Translations under genes and position numbers: made by a program | The notes under the pieces: generated by a model | Told to the model about the DNA's origin: nothing | Database searches by the model: none | Seen by the model: the letters and a program-made list of their open reading frames with translations, nothing else | Shown: in pieces, positions 33,180 through 41,830 of the stretch | How the letters are laid out: each line of letters begins with the position of its first letter | Position numbering within the stretch: the first letter of the stretch is position 1 | Assembly: GCF_018417635.1 (NCBI RefSeq) | Contig: NZ_CP071007.1 | Location: 2,418,501-2,482,500, forward strand | Source of the DNA: Pseudomonas sp. SORT22 | Lineage (GTDB): Bacteria > Pseudomonadota > Gammaproteobacteria > Pseudomonadales > Pseudomonadaceae | Direction: 5' to 3' | DNA: 64,000 nt

Positions 33180-34241
33180 ATGCTCGATCCCGCATTGGTC
33201 GCGTGGCTGGATGCCCAGGCCGAAGCCCTCGACCAGGGCCACGGCGACCCGCAGGCGGTACTGGGGCAACTGGCGGCGGCGCAGGTGCTGCGCGTCGGTA
33301 TTGACCAGAACCTGGGCGGCAGTGGCGGCACGGTCGCCGACGCGGTCGAGACGCTGGCCACGGTTGCCAGCCATTCCCTGGCGGCAGCCTTCGTGTTCTG
33401 GGGCCAGCGCGCCTTTATCGAATACCTGCTGCACAGCCCCAACGCCGGGCTGCGTGAACGCCTGCTGCCTGAGCTGCTAAGCGGCCAACTGGCTGGCGCC
33501 ACCGGCCTGTCCAACGCCATGAAGTACCTCTCGGGTATCGAAGCGCTGCAGGTCAAGGGCCTGCGCGACGACCAGGGCTGGACCCTGGCCGGGCGCCTGC
33601 ACTGGGTCACCAACCTGCGCAAGGGCGGTTTCGTGGTGGCGGCGGCGATTGAAGAGGAGGGCGCCTCGCCGTTCGTGCTGGCGATCCCCGATCACGCTGC
33701 AGGGCTGAGCCGCTCTGACGACCTTGAGTTAATGGGCCTGCAATCGAGCAACACCGCAGCCTTGAGTTTCGAACAGGTGTCGATCAGCCGTGACTGGCTG
33801 CTGCACGACAACGCCAAGCAGTTTCTGCCTGCCGTGCGCCCGTCGTTCCTGGGCCTGCAATGCGGCATGGCCATCGGCCTGGCGCGGCGCTCGTTGAGCG
33901 AGGTGGAGGGGCATCTGCAGGGCATGCGCTCGTTCCTTGGCGAGGCGCTGCAGGTGCTGCGCGAGCGCCTGGAAAACACCGTGGCCGAACTGAAAAAGGG
34001 CTTGCTCGACGGCCGTTTCCTGAGCCAGCCGGCGGCCTTGTTCAAGCTGCGCATCACCCTTGCCGAAACGGCTGCCGATGCCGTGCAGCTTGAGTTGCAA
34101 GCCAGTGGCGGCAAGGCTTACCTGACCGCCTACGGCGCAGGTTTTGCCCGGCGCTGGCGCGAGTCGGCGTTCGTGCCGATCGTCACCCCAAGCCTGGTGC
34201 AACTGCGCGCCGAGCTGCAGCGCCAGGCGTCGTCAGCATGA
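33180..34241 (+). CDS. Acyl-CoA dehydrogenase-family flavoprotein
   Basis: 353 residues with the acyl-CoA dehydrogenase/flavin monooxygenase layout: N-terminal helical part, middle beta domain (GATGLSNAMKYLSGIEALQVKG, WTLAGRLHWVTNLRKGGFVVAAA) and C-terminal helical bundle. The E-x-x catalytic base of true dehydrogenases is not evident, and the protein resembles the flavin-dependent branch (DszC/SfnB-like) used in organosulfur metabolism. AAAGGAG precedes ATG 33180. Its stop overlaps the ABC ATPase start by 4 bp (ATGA). A role releasing sulfur from an imported compound is inferred from the ABC partners. Confidence 0.82.
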   Translation: MLDPALVAWLDAQAEALDQGHGDPQAVLGQLAAAQVLRVGIDQNLGGSGGTVADAVETLATVASHSLAAAFVFWGQRAFIEYLLHSPNAGLRERLLPELLSGQLAGATGLSNAMKYLSGIEALQVKGLRDDQGWTLAGRLHWVTNLRKGGFVVAAAIEEEGASPFVLAIPDHAAGLSRSDDLELMGLQSSNTAALSFEQVSISRDWLLHDNAKQFLPAVRPSFLGLQCGMAIGLARRSLSEVEGHLQGMRSFLGEALQVLRERLENTVAELKKGLLDGRFLSQPAALFKLRITLAETAADAVQLELQASGGKAYLTAYGAGFARRWRESAFVPIVTPSLVQLRAELQRQASSA

Positions 34242-35086
34242 CCGAAGTGTTGCTCGAAGCGCGTGGCATCAGCCTCGGCTACCCGCGTGAACAAGGCTGG
34301 CAAAGCGTGCTGGAAAATTTCGACCTGCAACTGGCGCCGGGCGAGGTGATCACCATCCTCGGCCCCAGTGGCGTTGGCAAATCCAGTCTGTTGCGGGTGC
34401 TGGCCGGTTTGCAGCAGTCCCGTGCCGGCAGCGTCAGCCTGCTCGGCGAGCCGTTGCAGGGCCCGCACCCGCGCCTGGCGGTGGCCTTCCAGGACCCCAG
34501 CCTGCTGCCCTGGCTGAGCCTGGAAAGCAACGTTGCCTTCGGCCTGGACTTCGCCCGCCAGCCCAAGCTCGCTGCCAGTGAGCGACGGGCGCGCATCGAC
34601 CATGCCATCGAGGCGGTCGGCCTGCAGCATGCGCGCGAGCAGTACCCGGCGCAGCTCTCCGGCGGCATGGCCCAGCGCACCGCGCTGGCCCGCTGCCTGG
34701 CGCGCCAGCCACAAGTGCTGTTGCTCGATGAACCCTTCGGCGCGCTGGATGAAGTCACCCGCGCCGACATGCAGCAACTGCTGCTGCAACTGATAGCCCG
34801 GCACAACACCGCGGCCATCCTTATTACCCACGATATCGACGAAGCCCTGCTGCTGTCCGATCGCGTGCTGCTACTGGGCAACCACCCGGCGCGCACCCTC
34901 GGCCAATGGCTCATCGACCTGCCGCAACCGCGCGAGCAGCGGGTCGAGGAACTGGGCGCGCTGCGCATCGACATACTCAAAACCCTTCGGCGGGCCAGCC
35001 GCACACCCGAACCTTCTTCTGAACCTATGCCGCTGCCGTCGGAGACTGCCCATGTGCCTGGACGACTTCACCCACACTCGTCGTGA
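34238..35086 (+). CDS. ABC transporter ATP-binding protein (SsuB/TauB/NrtD type)
   Basis: 282 residues: Walker A GPSGVGKSS (42-50), Q-loop AFQDPSLLPWLS, signature LSGGMAQR, Walker B VLLLDEPFGALDEVTRADM and H-switch ITHDIDEALLLSDR, as in the nitrate/sulfonate/taurine importer family. It powers the permease encoded at 36251. ATGA overlap with the preceding gene. The C-terminal ~35 residues are a polar extension that overlaps the next gene by 35 bp. Confidence 0.93.
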   Translation: MTEVLLEARGISLGYPREQGWQSVLENFDLQLAPGEVITILGPSGVGKSSLLRVLAGLQQSRAGSVSLLGEPLQGPHPRLAVAFQDPSLLPWLSLESNVAFGLDFARQPKLAASERRARIDHAIEAVGLQHAREQYPAQLSGGMAQRTALARCLARQPQVLLLDEPFGALDEVTRADMQQLLLQLIARHNTAAILITHDIDEALLLSDRVLLLGNHPARTLGQWLIDLPQPREQRVEELGALRIDILKTLRRASRTPEPSSEPMPLPSETAHVPGRLHPHSS

Positions 35087-36251
35087 CTTCATCAAACTCA
35101 GCGCCTTGCTCACCGCCGGCGGCGCCATGCCGCTGCTCGGCAGCCTGCAGGCCCGCGCCGCGAGCGACCCGGACGCCCCGGTACGCATCGGCTACCTGCC
35201 GATCACCGACGCCACGCCGTTGCTGGTGGCGCACAACAATGGCCTGTTCGAAGCCGAAGGCATCAAGGCCGAGCGGCCGGTGCTGCTGCGCAGTTGGGCG
35301 CAGGTGATCGAGGCGTTCATCTCCGGGCAGGTCAATGTCATTCACCTGCTGTCGCCGATGACCGTCTGGGCCCGTTATGCCAGCAAGGTGCCGGCCAAAG
35401 TGGTGGCTTGGAACCATGTCGGCGGCTCGGGCCTGACCGTGGCCCCGGGCATCACCGAGGTCAAGCAACTGGGCGGGCAGACCGTGGCCATTCCGTTCTG
35501 GTATTCGATCCACAACGTGGTGGTGCAGCAGCTGTTTCGCGACCACGGCCTGACCCCGGTGTCCAAGGCCGCCACAGCCCAGCTGGCCGCCAACGAGGTC
35601 AACCTAGTGGTGTTGCCGCCGTCAGACATGCCGCCGGCCCTGGTCAGCAAGCGCATCGCCGGCTACATCGTCGCCGAGCCGTTCAACGCCCTGGCCGAAG
35701 ACCTCAAGGTTGGCCGCGTGCAACGCTTTACCGGCGACATCTGGCGCAACCATGCCTGCTGCGTGGTGTTCATGCACGAGCACGACTTGAACAACCGCCC
35801 CGAGTGGTCGCAGAAGGTGGTCAACGCCATCGTCAAGGCCCAGCTGTGGACCCGCGAGCACCGCGCCGAAGCCGCCGCGCTGCTGTCCAAGAGCGGGCCG
35901 AACAAATACACCCCGCACACCCCGCAGGTGCTCAGCCAGGTGCTGGCGCCGGCGGCCGCGGCCCGCGACGCCTACATCGCCAGCGGTGCGATCCAGCATG
36001 CGCAGTGGGACGAAAAGCGCATCGATTTTCAGCCTTATCCGTTCCCCAGCTACACCGAAGAACTGGTGCGTCGCCTGCAGAACACCCTGATCGAGGGCGA
36101 CAAGGGCTTTCTTGCCGGCCTCGACCCGCAACAGACCGCCCGCGACCTGGTCGACGACCGCTTCGTGCGTAACAGCATCGCCGCCGTTGGCGGGCTCAAG
36201 GCCTTCGGTTTGCCCGAGAGCTTCGAGCGTAGCGAGGAGTTTTCGATCTGA
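35052..36251 (+). CDS. ABC transporter substrate-binding protein (SsuA/NrtA type, Tat signal)
   Basis: 399 residues. The N-terminal twin-arginine signal THTRRDFIKLSALLTAGGAMP suggests folded export by Tat, cut near ARAAS. The periplasmic domain follows the NMT1/SsuA pattern: VRIGYLPITDATPLLVAHNNGLFEAEG, WAQVIEAFISGQVNVIHLLSPMTVWARY, GGQTVAIPFWYSIHNVVVQQLF and IVAEPFNALAEDLKVG. The ligand is probably a sulfonate, nitrile or similar small anion. The start lies inside the ATPase 3' end and its stop overlaps the permease start (ATGA-like). Confidence 0.9.
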   Translation: MCLDDFTHTRRDFIKLSALLTAGGAMPLLGSLQARAASDPDAPVRIGYLPITDATPLLVAHNNGLFEAEGIKAERPVLLRSWAQVIEAFISGQVNVIHLLSPMTVWARYASKVPAKVVAWNHVGGSGLTVAPGITEVKQLGGQTVAIPFWYSIHNVVVQQLFRDHGLTPVSKAATAQLAANEVNLVVLPPSDMPPALVSKRIAGYIVAEPFNALAEDLKVGRVQRFTGDIWRNHACCVVFMHEHDLNNRPEWSQKVVNAIVKAQLWTREHRAEAAALLSKSGPNKYTPHTPQVLSQVLAPAAAARDAYIASGAIQHAQWDEKRIDFQPYPFPSYTEELVRRLQNTLIEGDKGFLAGLDPQQTARDLVDDRFVRNSIAAVGGLKAFGLPESFERSEEFSI

Positions 36252-37006
36252 TGGGCAAGCATGCAATCCATGGCGCCCTGGGCGTCGCCGGCCTGCTCGG
36301 TCTGTTGTTGCTGTGGTGGCTGGGCGTGCAGGTGTTCGGCCAGGCCGATGGCCTGTCGGCGCGTTTTTCGCCGCAGGCGACCCTCAGCAGCCTGATCGAG
36401 CTGCTGGGCCAGGGCGAGGTGTACGAGCACATCTGGGTCAGCCTCAAGCGCATCCTTGTCGGCTTGCTGCTGGCCTTGCTGATCGGCGTGCCGCTGGGCT
36501 TGCTGGTGGGCAGCTATCGTCACCTGGAGGCGGCGACTACCCCGGCGTTCCAGTTCTTGCGGATGATCTCACCGCTGTCGTGGATGCCGGTGGTGGTGAT
36601 GCTGATGGGGGTGGGCGACCAGCCGATCTACTTCCTCCTGGCCTTTGCCGCGCTGTGGCCGATCCTGCTCAACACCGCTGCGGGGGTGCGTCAGCTCGAC
36701 CCGCGCTGGCTGCAGTTGAGCCGCAGCCTCAGCGCCACACGCTGGGAGACCCTGTGCAAGGTGATCATCCCCGGCGTGCTCGGCCATGTACTGACCGGCG
36801 TGCGCCTGGCCATCGGTATTCTGTGGATCGTGCTGGTGCCGTGCGAGATGCTCGGAGTCAGTGCCGGGCTGGGCTACTTCATCCTCGATACCCGTGACCG
36901 GCTGGCGTATTCGGAGCTGATGGCGATGGTGCTGCTGATCGGCGTGCTGGGCTTTATGCTCGATGCCATTGCCCGTGGCCTGCATCGGCGGTGGGTGCAT
37001 GCCTGA
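36251..37006 (+). CDS. ABC transporter permease (SsuC/TauC type)
   Basis: 251 residues, about six transmembrane helices (first at GVAGLLGLLLLWWLGVQVF), with the coupling-helix EAA-like stretch LSATRWETLCKVIIPGVLGHVLTGVRLAIGILWI. It pairs with the ATPase and binding protein to form the importer. The ATG shares its A with the stop of the upstream gene. The operon ends here, followed by a REP element. Confidence 0.93.
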   Translation: MGKHAIHGALGVAGLLGLLLLWWLGVQVFGQADGLSARFSPQATLSSLIELLGQGEVYEHIWVSLKRILVGLLLALLIGVPLGLLVGSYRHLEAATTPAFQFLRMISPLSWMPVVVMLMGVGDQPIYFLLAFAALWPILLNTAAGVRQLDPRWLQLSRSLSATRWETLCKVIIPGVLGHVLTGVRLAIGILWIVLVPCEMLGVSAGLGYFILDTRDRLAYSELMAMVLLIGVLGFMLDAIARGLHRRWVHA

Positions 37007-37014
37007 TCGTGGAG

Positions 37015-37038
37015 GTAGGAGCGGGCTTGCCCCGCGAT
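37015..37038 (+). repeat. REP element
   Basis: TAGGAGCGGGCTTGCCCCGC followed by GAT, just after the permease stop, probably stabilising the operon 3' end. Confidence 0.9.
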
Positions 37039-37132
37039 GCAGACAGCGCAGTTTTGAAAGCTCAGGTGCAGCACCGAACTCAGTTGGATAGACTTCCCGA
37101 CTGGTTCAACTGCACGGTCGAAGGATCACCCC

Positions 37133-39403
37133 ATGACAGCACCAGCAAACCCACGGCGTAGCGGCAAGGGCCATGACGCGGCGATCAGTCAGCAACAGGA
37201 TGACGACCTGCAGCGCTGGGCAATCGCCCGCTCGGTGCTGCGCTCGATCGAGTCGGCGCCAGACAGCTGGTCGACCCGAATCGGCTTGTATGGCAAGTGG
37301 GGTTCTGGCAAGACCAGCGTGCTGAACTTCATTGAAGAGCAGGCGCGCATGCGCAATGAAAGCAAGCCGGACGGTATCACCTGGGTGGTCGTACGCTTTT
37401 CGGCGTGGGATGCCGAAGGCCGTGACGGGGTGATCCAGCGATTTTATCAGGCGTTGTTGGAGCAACTTGAAAAAGGCGCCTGGTCGGGCAAGTCATTCAA
37501 GGATCTGGGGCGTGGAATTGCCAGGCTACTGGGCAATGTTGCCGAGATTGGCAAGTCAGTTGTTCAAGTCATGGACCCTGTATCCGGGATGATGGTTAGC
37601 AAGGGTACCCAGATTGCCGAGCAAACGGGCCAGCTGCTGAGTTCAAAGCTGGCCTTCAACCGAAAAGAACTCGAAGCGCTGTGTGCCGAACTCGAGCGCA
37701 CGCGCATCGTGGTGTTCATCGATGACCTTGACCGCGCCGACCCGACCGCAATCCCCAAGGCCATGCTGGCGTTGCGCGAGTTGCTCGACTGGCCCAGCTT
37801 CGCCTTCGTCCTGGCCTTCGACCTGGATGTTGTGAGCAAAGCACTGAGCCTGTACTCGGCCGCCTATGGTGAGAACGGCCAACGCTTTCTCGAGAAGATC
37901 ATTGATATCTCCATTACCCTGCCGGAGCCTACCGAGGAGCAAGCCAGGCGCCTGGCCTCGCGAGCATTTGGCGAGTGTTGCCCTTTCATTCCCGAGGAAT
38001 CTTTCAAGCAAGTTGCTCAGTGGTTTCCTCGCAACCCTCGCTTGGTCAAAGCTATAACCCGTGATCTGGGTCAATTGAAATCAGTTGCGTATCGCCACGG
38101 CTATAACGAGCTCGCGTGGGATGCAATTATTTTGCAGACCATCATCAGGCATGAAGCCCCGAAGACTCTGGAGCGTCTCGAGCCCTCCCTACTGGGCCGG
38201 GACCGTCAGACGCTACGTGGCGAAAACGAAGAAGAGCGGGAGACGTTTCTGCGCGAAGCTATTCAACTTACGCTGGGATCAACAGTGCCTGATCATGCGC
38301 CGGCTTTTGTTCGGCTAAAGAATCAGCTCGAAGCCCTGCAGGACCTGCGTAAATCAACCTCTCGCGCCAATATCCGATACGAGATGGGATTGTTGGCACA
38401 GGAGCCGGGTATCACCGCTCATGAACATCGTCTTTTTCTGCGCGAATGGGCCGGGGATTTCGACAATCTTCGAATTGATCAGCTTCTTGCGAACGGGGCT
38501 GACGCTGCTCAGACCGAAATGCAGGAGGTTGCCTCTAGATTGGTTTGGTTGACCATCGGCTCTTATTGCCATGGTATCCGCGAGTCGGCTTCAGAGACCG
38601 ACCAACGCATCTATGATCAGCAGATGAAGGAACTCGAGGTACAGCTCAAACTGCTAGAGAAAGTCTGGGGGGATACGCCGCACGAAAAACTCCACCAGGT
38701 GTCTGGCCATTACGGCTTGTGCAGCAATCTGATCGATAGTTTGTTGTCCCTGGGTGAGGCGGGAGCCGACCAACTAAGGCGAGCACAGTTCCAGCGGGAA
38801 GTAGCACTTGTGACGGGTGCGGCAATCACTTGCAATGATCGTGTGCGGTTATACGACTGGGTGATGGAAAATCTGCGCTCCAGGTTTTTGTTTGACTCGC
38901 ACAAAAAGGCACTGCTCAAAGATGTCGCCGACATACTCAAGGAGAATGCGGTAGCGGATTTGCTGGCGTTGTTCAGGGTGCCAAAGGGGATCGAACGGTT
39001 GTTTCAGGACCGCTCGCCAGCCGCCATTCAACGGCTGTGGCGTTTGTTTGATGTCCAGTCACCTTTTTACCAGCAGGAGGGTCAGGCCAGGCTGGTCGCA
39101 TGGCTGCAAAGCATTGCCGATGACAGGCTGGCCGAAGGCGTCGTCGCCGCTAACATGCTTGATTATCTTGTGGGATTGGTGGTTCACAACCATACCAGCG
39201 TCGAGGTTGAGCGCCATGATCTGCAAAGGCTGCAGTCGCTGATTGCTGTTGCTTGGGAAGCGGCGATGAAGGGTAGCGAGTACCACCGTTCCCCCAAGCA
39301 ATTGCTCGATAAATGGGACACGCTCGTCAATGCCGGCATCGACAAAAGCTGGATTGAACTGCCAGCAAACCTGGCAGAGCTGGACAGGCAACGACGCCGC
39401 TGA
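37133..39403 (+). CDS. KAP-family P-loop NTPase
   Basis: 756 residues. The KAP domain occupies about the first 350: Walker A GKWGSGKTS (54-62), the family-specific VVRFSAWDAEGRDGV after it, Walker B RIVVFIDDLDRADP (191-204) and RFLEKIIDISITLPEP. The usual transmembrane insert between Walker A and B is missing; only a mildly hydrophobic amphipathic stretch (about 130-155) is present, so this member looks soluble. The remaining 400 residues are helical, without a known domain. AAGGATC precedes ATG 37133. Stand-alone gene between a REP and an MFS gene whose stop is 1 bp away. Lower GC in the second half hints at transfer. Some KAP proteins act in phage defence; this one is untested. Confidence 0.9.
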   Translation: MTAPANPRRSGKGHDAAISQQQDDDLQRWAIARSVLRSIESAPDSWSTRIGLYGKWGSGKTSVLNFIEEQARMRNESKPDGITWVVVRFSAWDAEGRDGVIQRFYQALLEQLEKGAWSGKSFKDLGRGIARLLGNVAEIGKSVVQVMDPVSGMMVSKGTQIAEQTGQLLSSKLAFNRKELEALCAELERTRIVVFIDDLDRADPTAIPKAMLALRELLDWPSFAFVLAFDLDVVSKALSLYSAAYGENGQRFLEKIIDISITLPEPTEEQARRLASRAFGECCPFIPEESFKQVAQWFPRNPRLVKAITRDLGQLKSVAYRHGYNELAWDAIILQTIIRHEAPKTLERLEPSLLGRDRQTLRGENEEERETFLREAIQLTLGSTVPDHAPAFVRLKNQLEALQDLRKSTSRANIRYEMGLLAQEPGITAHEHRLFLREWAGDFDNLRIDQLLANGADAAQTEMQEVASRLVWLTIGSYCHGIRESASETDQRIYDQQMKELEVQLKLLEKVWGDTPHEKLHQVSGHYGLCSNLIDSLLSLGEAGADQLRRAQFQREVALVTGAAITCNDRVRLYDWVMENLRSRFLFDSHKKALLKDVADILKENAVADLLALFRVPKGIERLFQDRSPAAIQRLWRLFDVQSPFYQQEGQARLVAWLQSIADDRLAEGVVAANMLDYLVGLVVHNHTSVEVERHDLQRLQSLIAVAWEAAMKGSEYHRSPKQLLDKWDTLVNAGIDKSWIELPANLAELDRQRRR

Positions 39404-39404
39404 G

Positions 39405-40532
39405 TCATGCCCGTGGCTGGTATAGAGCCGCTGCGCCAGCGGTGCAAACGGAGCAGCAGACCAGCGCCGCTCCCAGCGCCTGGCTCCAGCCGGCCAGCGC
39501 CAGGCCCGCGCCAATTAACGCGTAATACAACAACCCGAACAACGCCCCCGCCGTCCCCCGGCAATCGCCATACTCGATCAGCGCCGAACCCAGTACCAGC
39601 GGAATCGCCATGGCGAAGGCGCCGAGCATGAAGGCCATGGCCACCGCGATCAGCCAGTGCTCGCCCAGCAGCAGGATCGCCAGCGCCGCCAGCAGGTTCA
39701 CCGCGCATGCCAGGTTGAGCAGGGTTGCCTGGCTGACACCCCGTGCCAGCAATCGCGCATTGAGGCGCGCGCCGAGCAGCGAGCCCAGCGCCAGCAGTAC
39801 GCCGCTGTAGCCAAACAGGCTGTGCAACTGCAAACGCTGGAAAATGAACGGTGCTAGGCTGTACCAACTGAACACGCCGATGTTGAACAACGCCACCAGC
39901 AGCGTCGCCAGCAGCACCCGGCGATCACCGAGCATGCGCCGCAAGGTGCCGATCACACTGGCGTGGTGGGGCGTTTGCGGGCGGGTTTCCGGCATCAGTT
40001 GCCAACTCCACAGCCATAACGCCAGGGCCATCAGCAACTGCGCGGCGAGCACGCCACGGTAACCCAAGGCCTGGGTCAGCAGCGAGCCGCTGAGCACGCC
40101 AATCGCCGGGCTGATGGCCAGGAACATGCCTATCAGGGAAAACACCCGCGCCAGTTGCGCACCGCTATATGCATCGCGTAGCGCGGTTTGCGTCACCACC
40201 GAACCGACCGCTGCGGCGAACGCGGCGACGATGCGCGCGCCAAGCAGGCCGGCGAAATGTGTGACCAACAGGGCCGCCAGCGAAGCCAGGCCGTACAGCA
40301 GCAAGCCTGCGAGCAACGCCGGGCGTCGGCCCCAGAGGTCGCACAGGCGGCCCCAGACCAGCACGCCGACGGCAAAGGCGGCGAAATACAGCGACAGGGT
40401 TTGCCCCGCCTGTGCAGGCGTTACCCCAAAGCCCTGGCCGATATCCACCAGGGCGGGGCTGTAGAGGGTTTCGCCGATCTGCGGGAACATCAGCAGGGCC
40501 GTGGCCAGGGGCAACCAGGTGCGTTGGGTCAT
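39405..40532 (-). CDS. MFS multidrug-type exporter (Bcr/CflA-like)
   Basis: 375 residues, 12 predicted helices. The loop motif GRLCDLWGRRPALL (helix 2-3) and the antiporter-type ISPAIGVLSGSLL in helix 5 point to a drug:H+ antiporter of the DHA1/Bcr subgroup. ATG 40532 has GGGA upstream; the longer in-frame extension reads as non-coding. Divergent from an AraC regulator, which by analogy with NimR/NimT-type pairs is its likely regulator. Confidence 0.9.
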   Translation of the reverse strand: MTQRTWLPLATALLMFPQIGETLYSPALVDIGQGFGVTPAQAGQTLSLYFAAFAVGVLVWGRLCDLWGRRPALLAGLLLYGLASLAALLVTHFAGLLGARIVAAFAAAVGSVVTQTALRDAYSGAQLARVFSLIGMFLAISPAIGVLSGSLLTQALGYRGVLAAQLLMALALWLWSWQLMPETRPQTPHHASVIGTLRRMLGDRRVLLATLLVALFNIGVFSWYSLAPFIFQRLQLHSLFGYSGVLLALGSLLGARLNARLLARGVSQATLLNLACAVNLLAALAILLLGEHWLIAVAMAFMLGAFAMAIPLVLGSALIEYGDCRGTAGALFGLLYYALIGAGLALAGWSQALGAALVCCSVCTAGAAALYQPRA

Positions 40533-40632
40533 GAGCAGGGTCCCGTGGGTAAAAGGGCGCTCATGGTAGGCGGCGGGCGATGGGTGTATTGTCGCGGTCT
40601 GGTCTAGAAATAGTGAAAATCGGACAACCTGC

Positions 40633-41403
40633 ATGGCCTGGCTGGAACCTACCGCCCTCTTCAACCCCGAGCACGTCGATGCGCCCATCGTCGGTATCTG
40701 CTCGGCCCTGGGCGAGCACGATTCCGGCGTCCATCAGCACCGTATGGGACAGGTGCTGTTCACCCGCCAGGGCTGTGTGCGCATCGATGCCCAGGCGCCG
40801 GACCTGCTCTGCCTGCTGCCGCCGACCCGCGCGGCGTGGATTCCCGCCGGCGTAGCCCATCGGGCGCGGATGCGGGCGACCGTGGACTATCGCTCGGTGT
40901 ACCTGGACACCCGCCACTGGCCGCGTTTGCCGGATGAAGTGGTGATCCTCGACGTCAACCCGCTGCTGCGCGAACTGCTCGAACGCATCGCCCTGGCGCC
41001 GTTCGAAACCGACTGGAGCCAAGGCGCCGCCGCGCACCTGGCCGGCCTGTGCATCGCCGAACTGCAGGCTGCCGGGCAGCAGCCGATGCGCTTGCCGCTG
41101 CCCAGGGACCGGCGCCTGGCGCGCCTGGTCGAGAACCTTGAGCAGTTACCGCCGCCGCTGCAAGAGCTGGCCCGCACAGTGGGCGCCAGCGAGAAAACCA
41201 TCGGTCGCTTGATTCGCCGCGACACTGGCATGTCCTACCAGCAATGGCGCCAGCAGTGGCGGCTGGTGCGGGCGGTGGAGCAGTTGGCGATCCATCAGCC
41301 GCTGACCCAGGTGGCGCTGGAGCTGGGCTTTGCCAGCGACAGTGCGTTCATCGCCTTCTTCAAAAGCATGACCGGCAGCACGCCGCGGGCGTATTGCCGC
41401 TGA
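40633..41403 (+). CDS. AraC-family regulator with cupin domain (NimR/YeaM-like)
   Basis: 256 residues: N-terminal cupin (HRMGQVLFTRQGCVRIDA, WIPAGVAHRARM) and C-terminal HTHs (LQELARTVGASEKTIGRLIRRDTG, TQVALELGFASDSAFIAFFKSMTGSTP). The order and length match E. coli NimR, which represses a divergent efflux gene. The divergent MFS exporter 100 bp away makes it the likely target. Confidence 0.9.
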   Translation: MAWLEPTALFNPEHVDAPIVGICSALGEHDSGVHQHRMGQVLFTRQGCVRIDAQAPDLLCLLPPTRAAWIPAGVAHRARMRATVDYRSVYLDTRHWPRLPDEVVILDVNPLLRELLERIALAPFETDWSQGAAAHLAGLCIAELQAAGQQPMRLPLPRDRRLARLVENLEQLPPPLQELARTVGASEKTIGRLIRRDTGMSYQQWRQQWRLVRAVEQLAIHQPLTQVALELGFASDSAFIAFFKSMTGSTPRAYCR

Positions 41404-41422
41404 GCAGAAGAGCAGCCCAGGC

Positions 41423-41818
41423 TCAATCTTGCAGGTCGTCCTCGCTCATCCACTCCACGGCATCGGCCAGCGCCACTTCGGCCACCCACTCACTGAAACT
41501 GCGGGTCACCTGTTCATAGCTCAGCCGCGAGCGTAGCTCCAGCTTGTCGGCGAACGACAGGTGCGCGGTGATTACCTTGTCTTCGATCACCCCGTCGCGC
41601 ACCACGAAGAAGGCAAAGTCTTCCCGGTCCTGGCGGCGGGCGAACAGGTAGACCTCGAAGTCCGCGCCGGTCTCCTTGGCAAAGGCCCGGGCGGCGAAGG
41701 CGTTTTTGCTCAGGTCCGGGCCTTGTTGCAGTGACGCCGGGGTGTCGCAGAAATACCACGGCTCCCAGTCGGTCAGGCCTTTGTGGATGAACCAGCGGTA
41801 GGCAAGCGGGTAGGGCAT
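41423..41818 (-). CDS. Hypothetical protein, 131 residues
   Basis: Acidic, soluble: PYPLAYRWFIHKGLTDWEPWYFCDTP, KETGADFEVYLFARRQDREDFAFFVVRDGVIEDKVITAHLSF and a helical acidic tail EVALADAVEWMSEDDLQD. It has the alpha/beta character of an SMI1/KNR4-like or similar immunity fold but I cannot assign a family. It starts 12 bp after the AraC stop and is last of the azlC-azlD-araC run, so probably co-transcribed with it. Confidence 0.75.
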   Translation of the reverse strand: MPYPLAYRWFIHKGLTDWEPWYFCDTPASLQQGPDLSKNAFAARAFAKETGADFEVYLFARRQDREDFAFFVVRDGVIEDKVITAHLSFADKLELRSRLSYEQVTRSFSEWVAEVALADAVEWMSEDDLQD

Positions 41819-41830
41819 GGGGTTGGTCCG

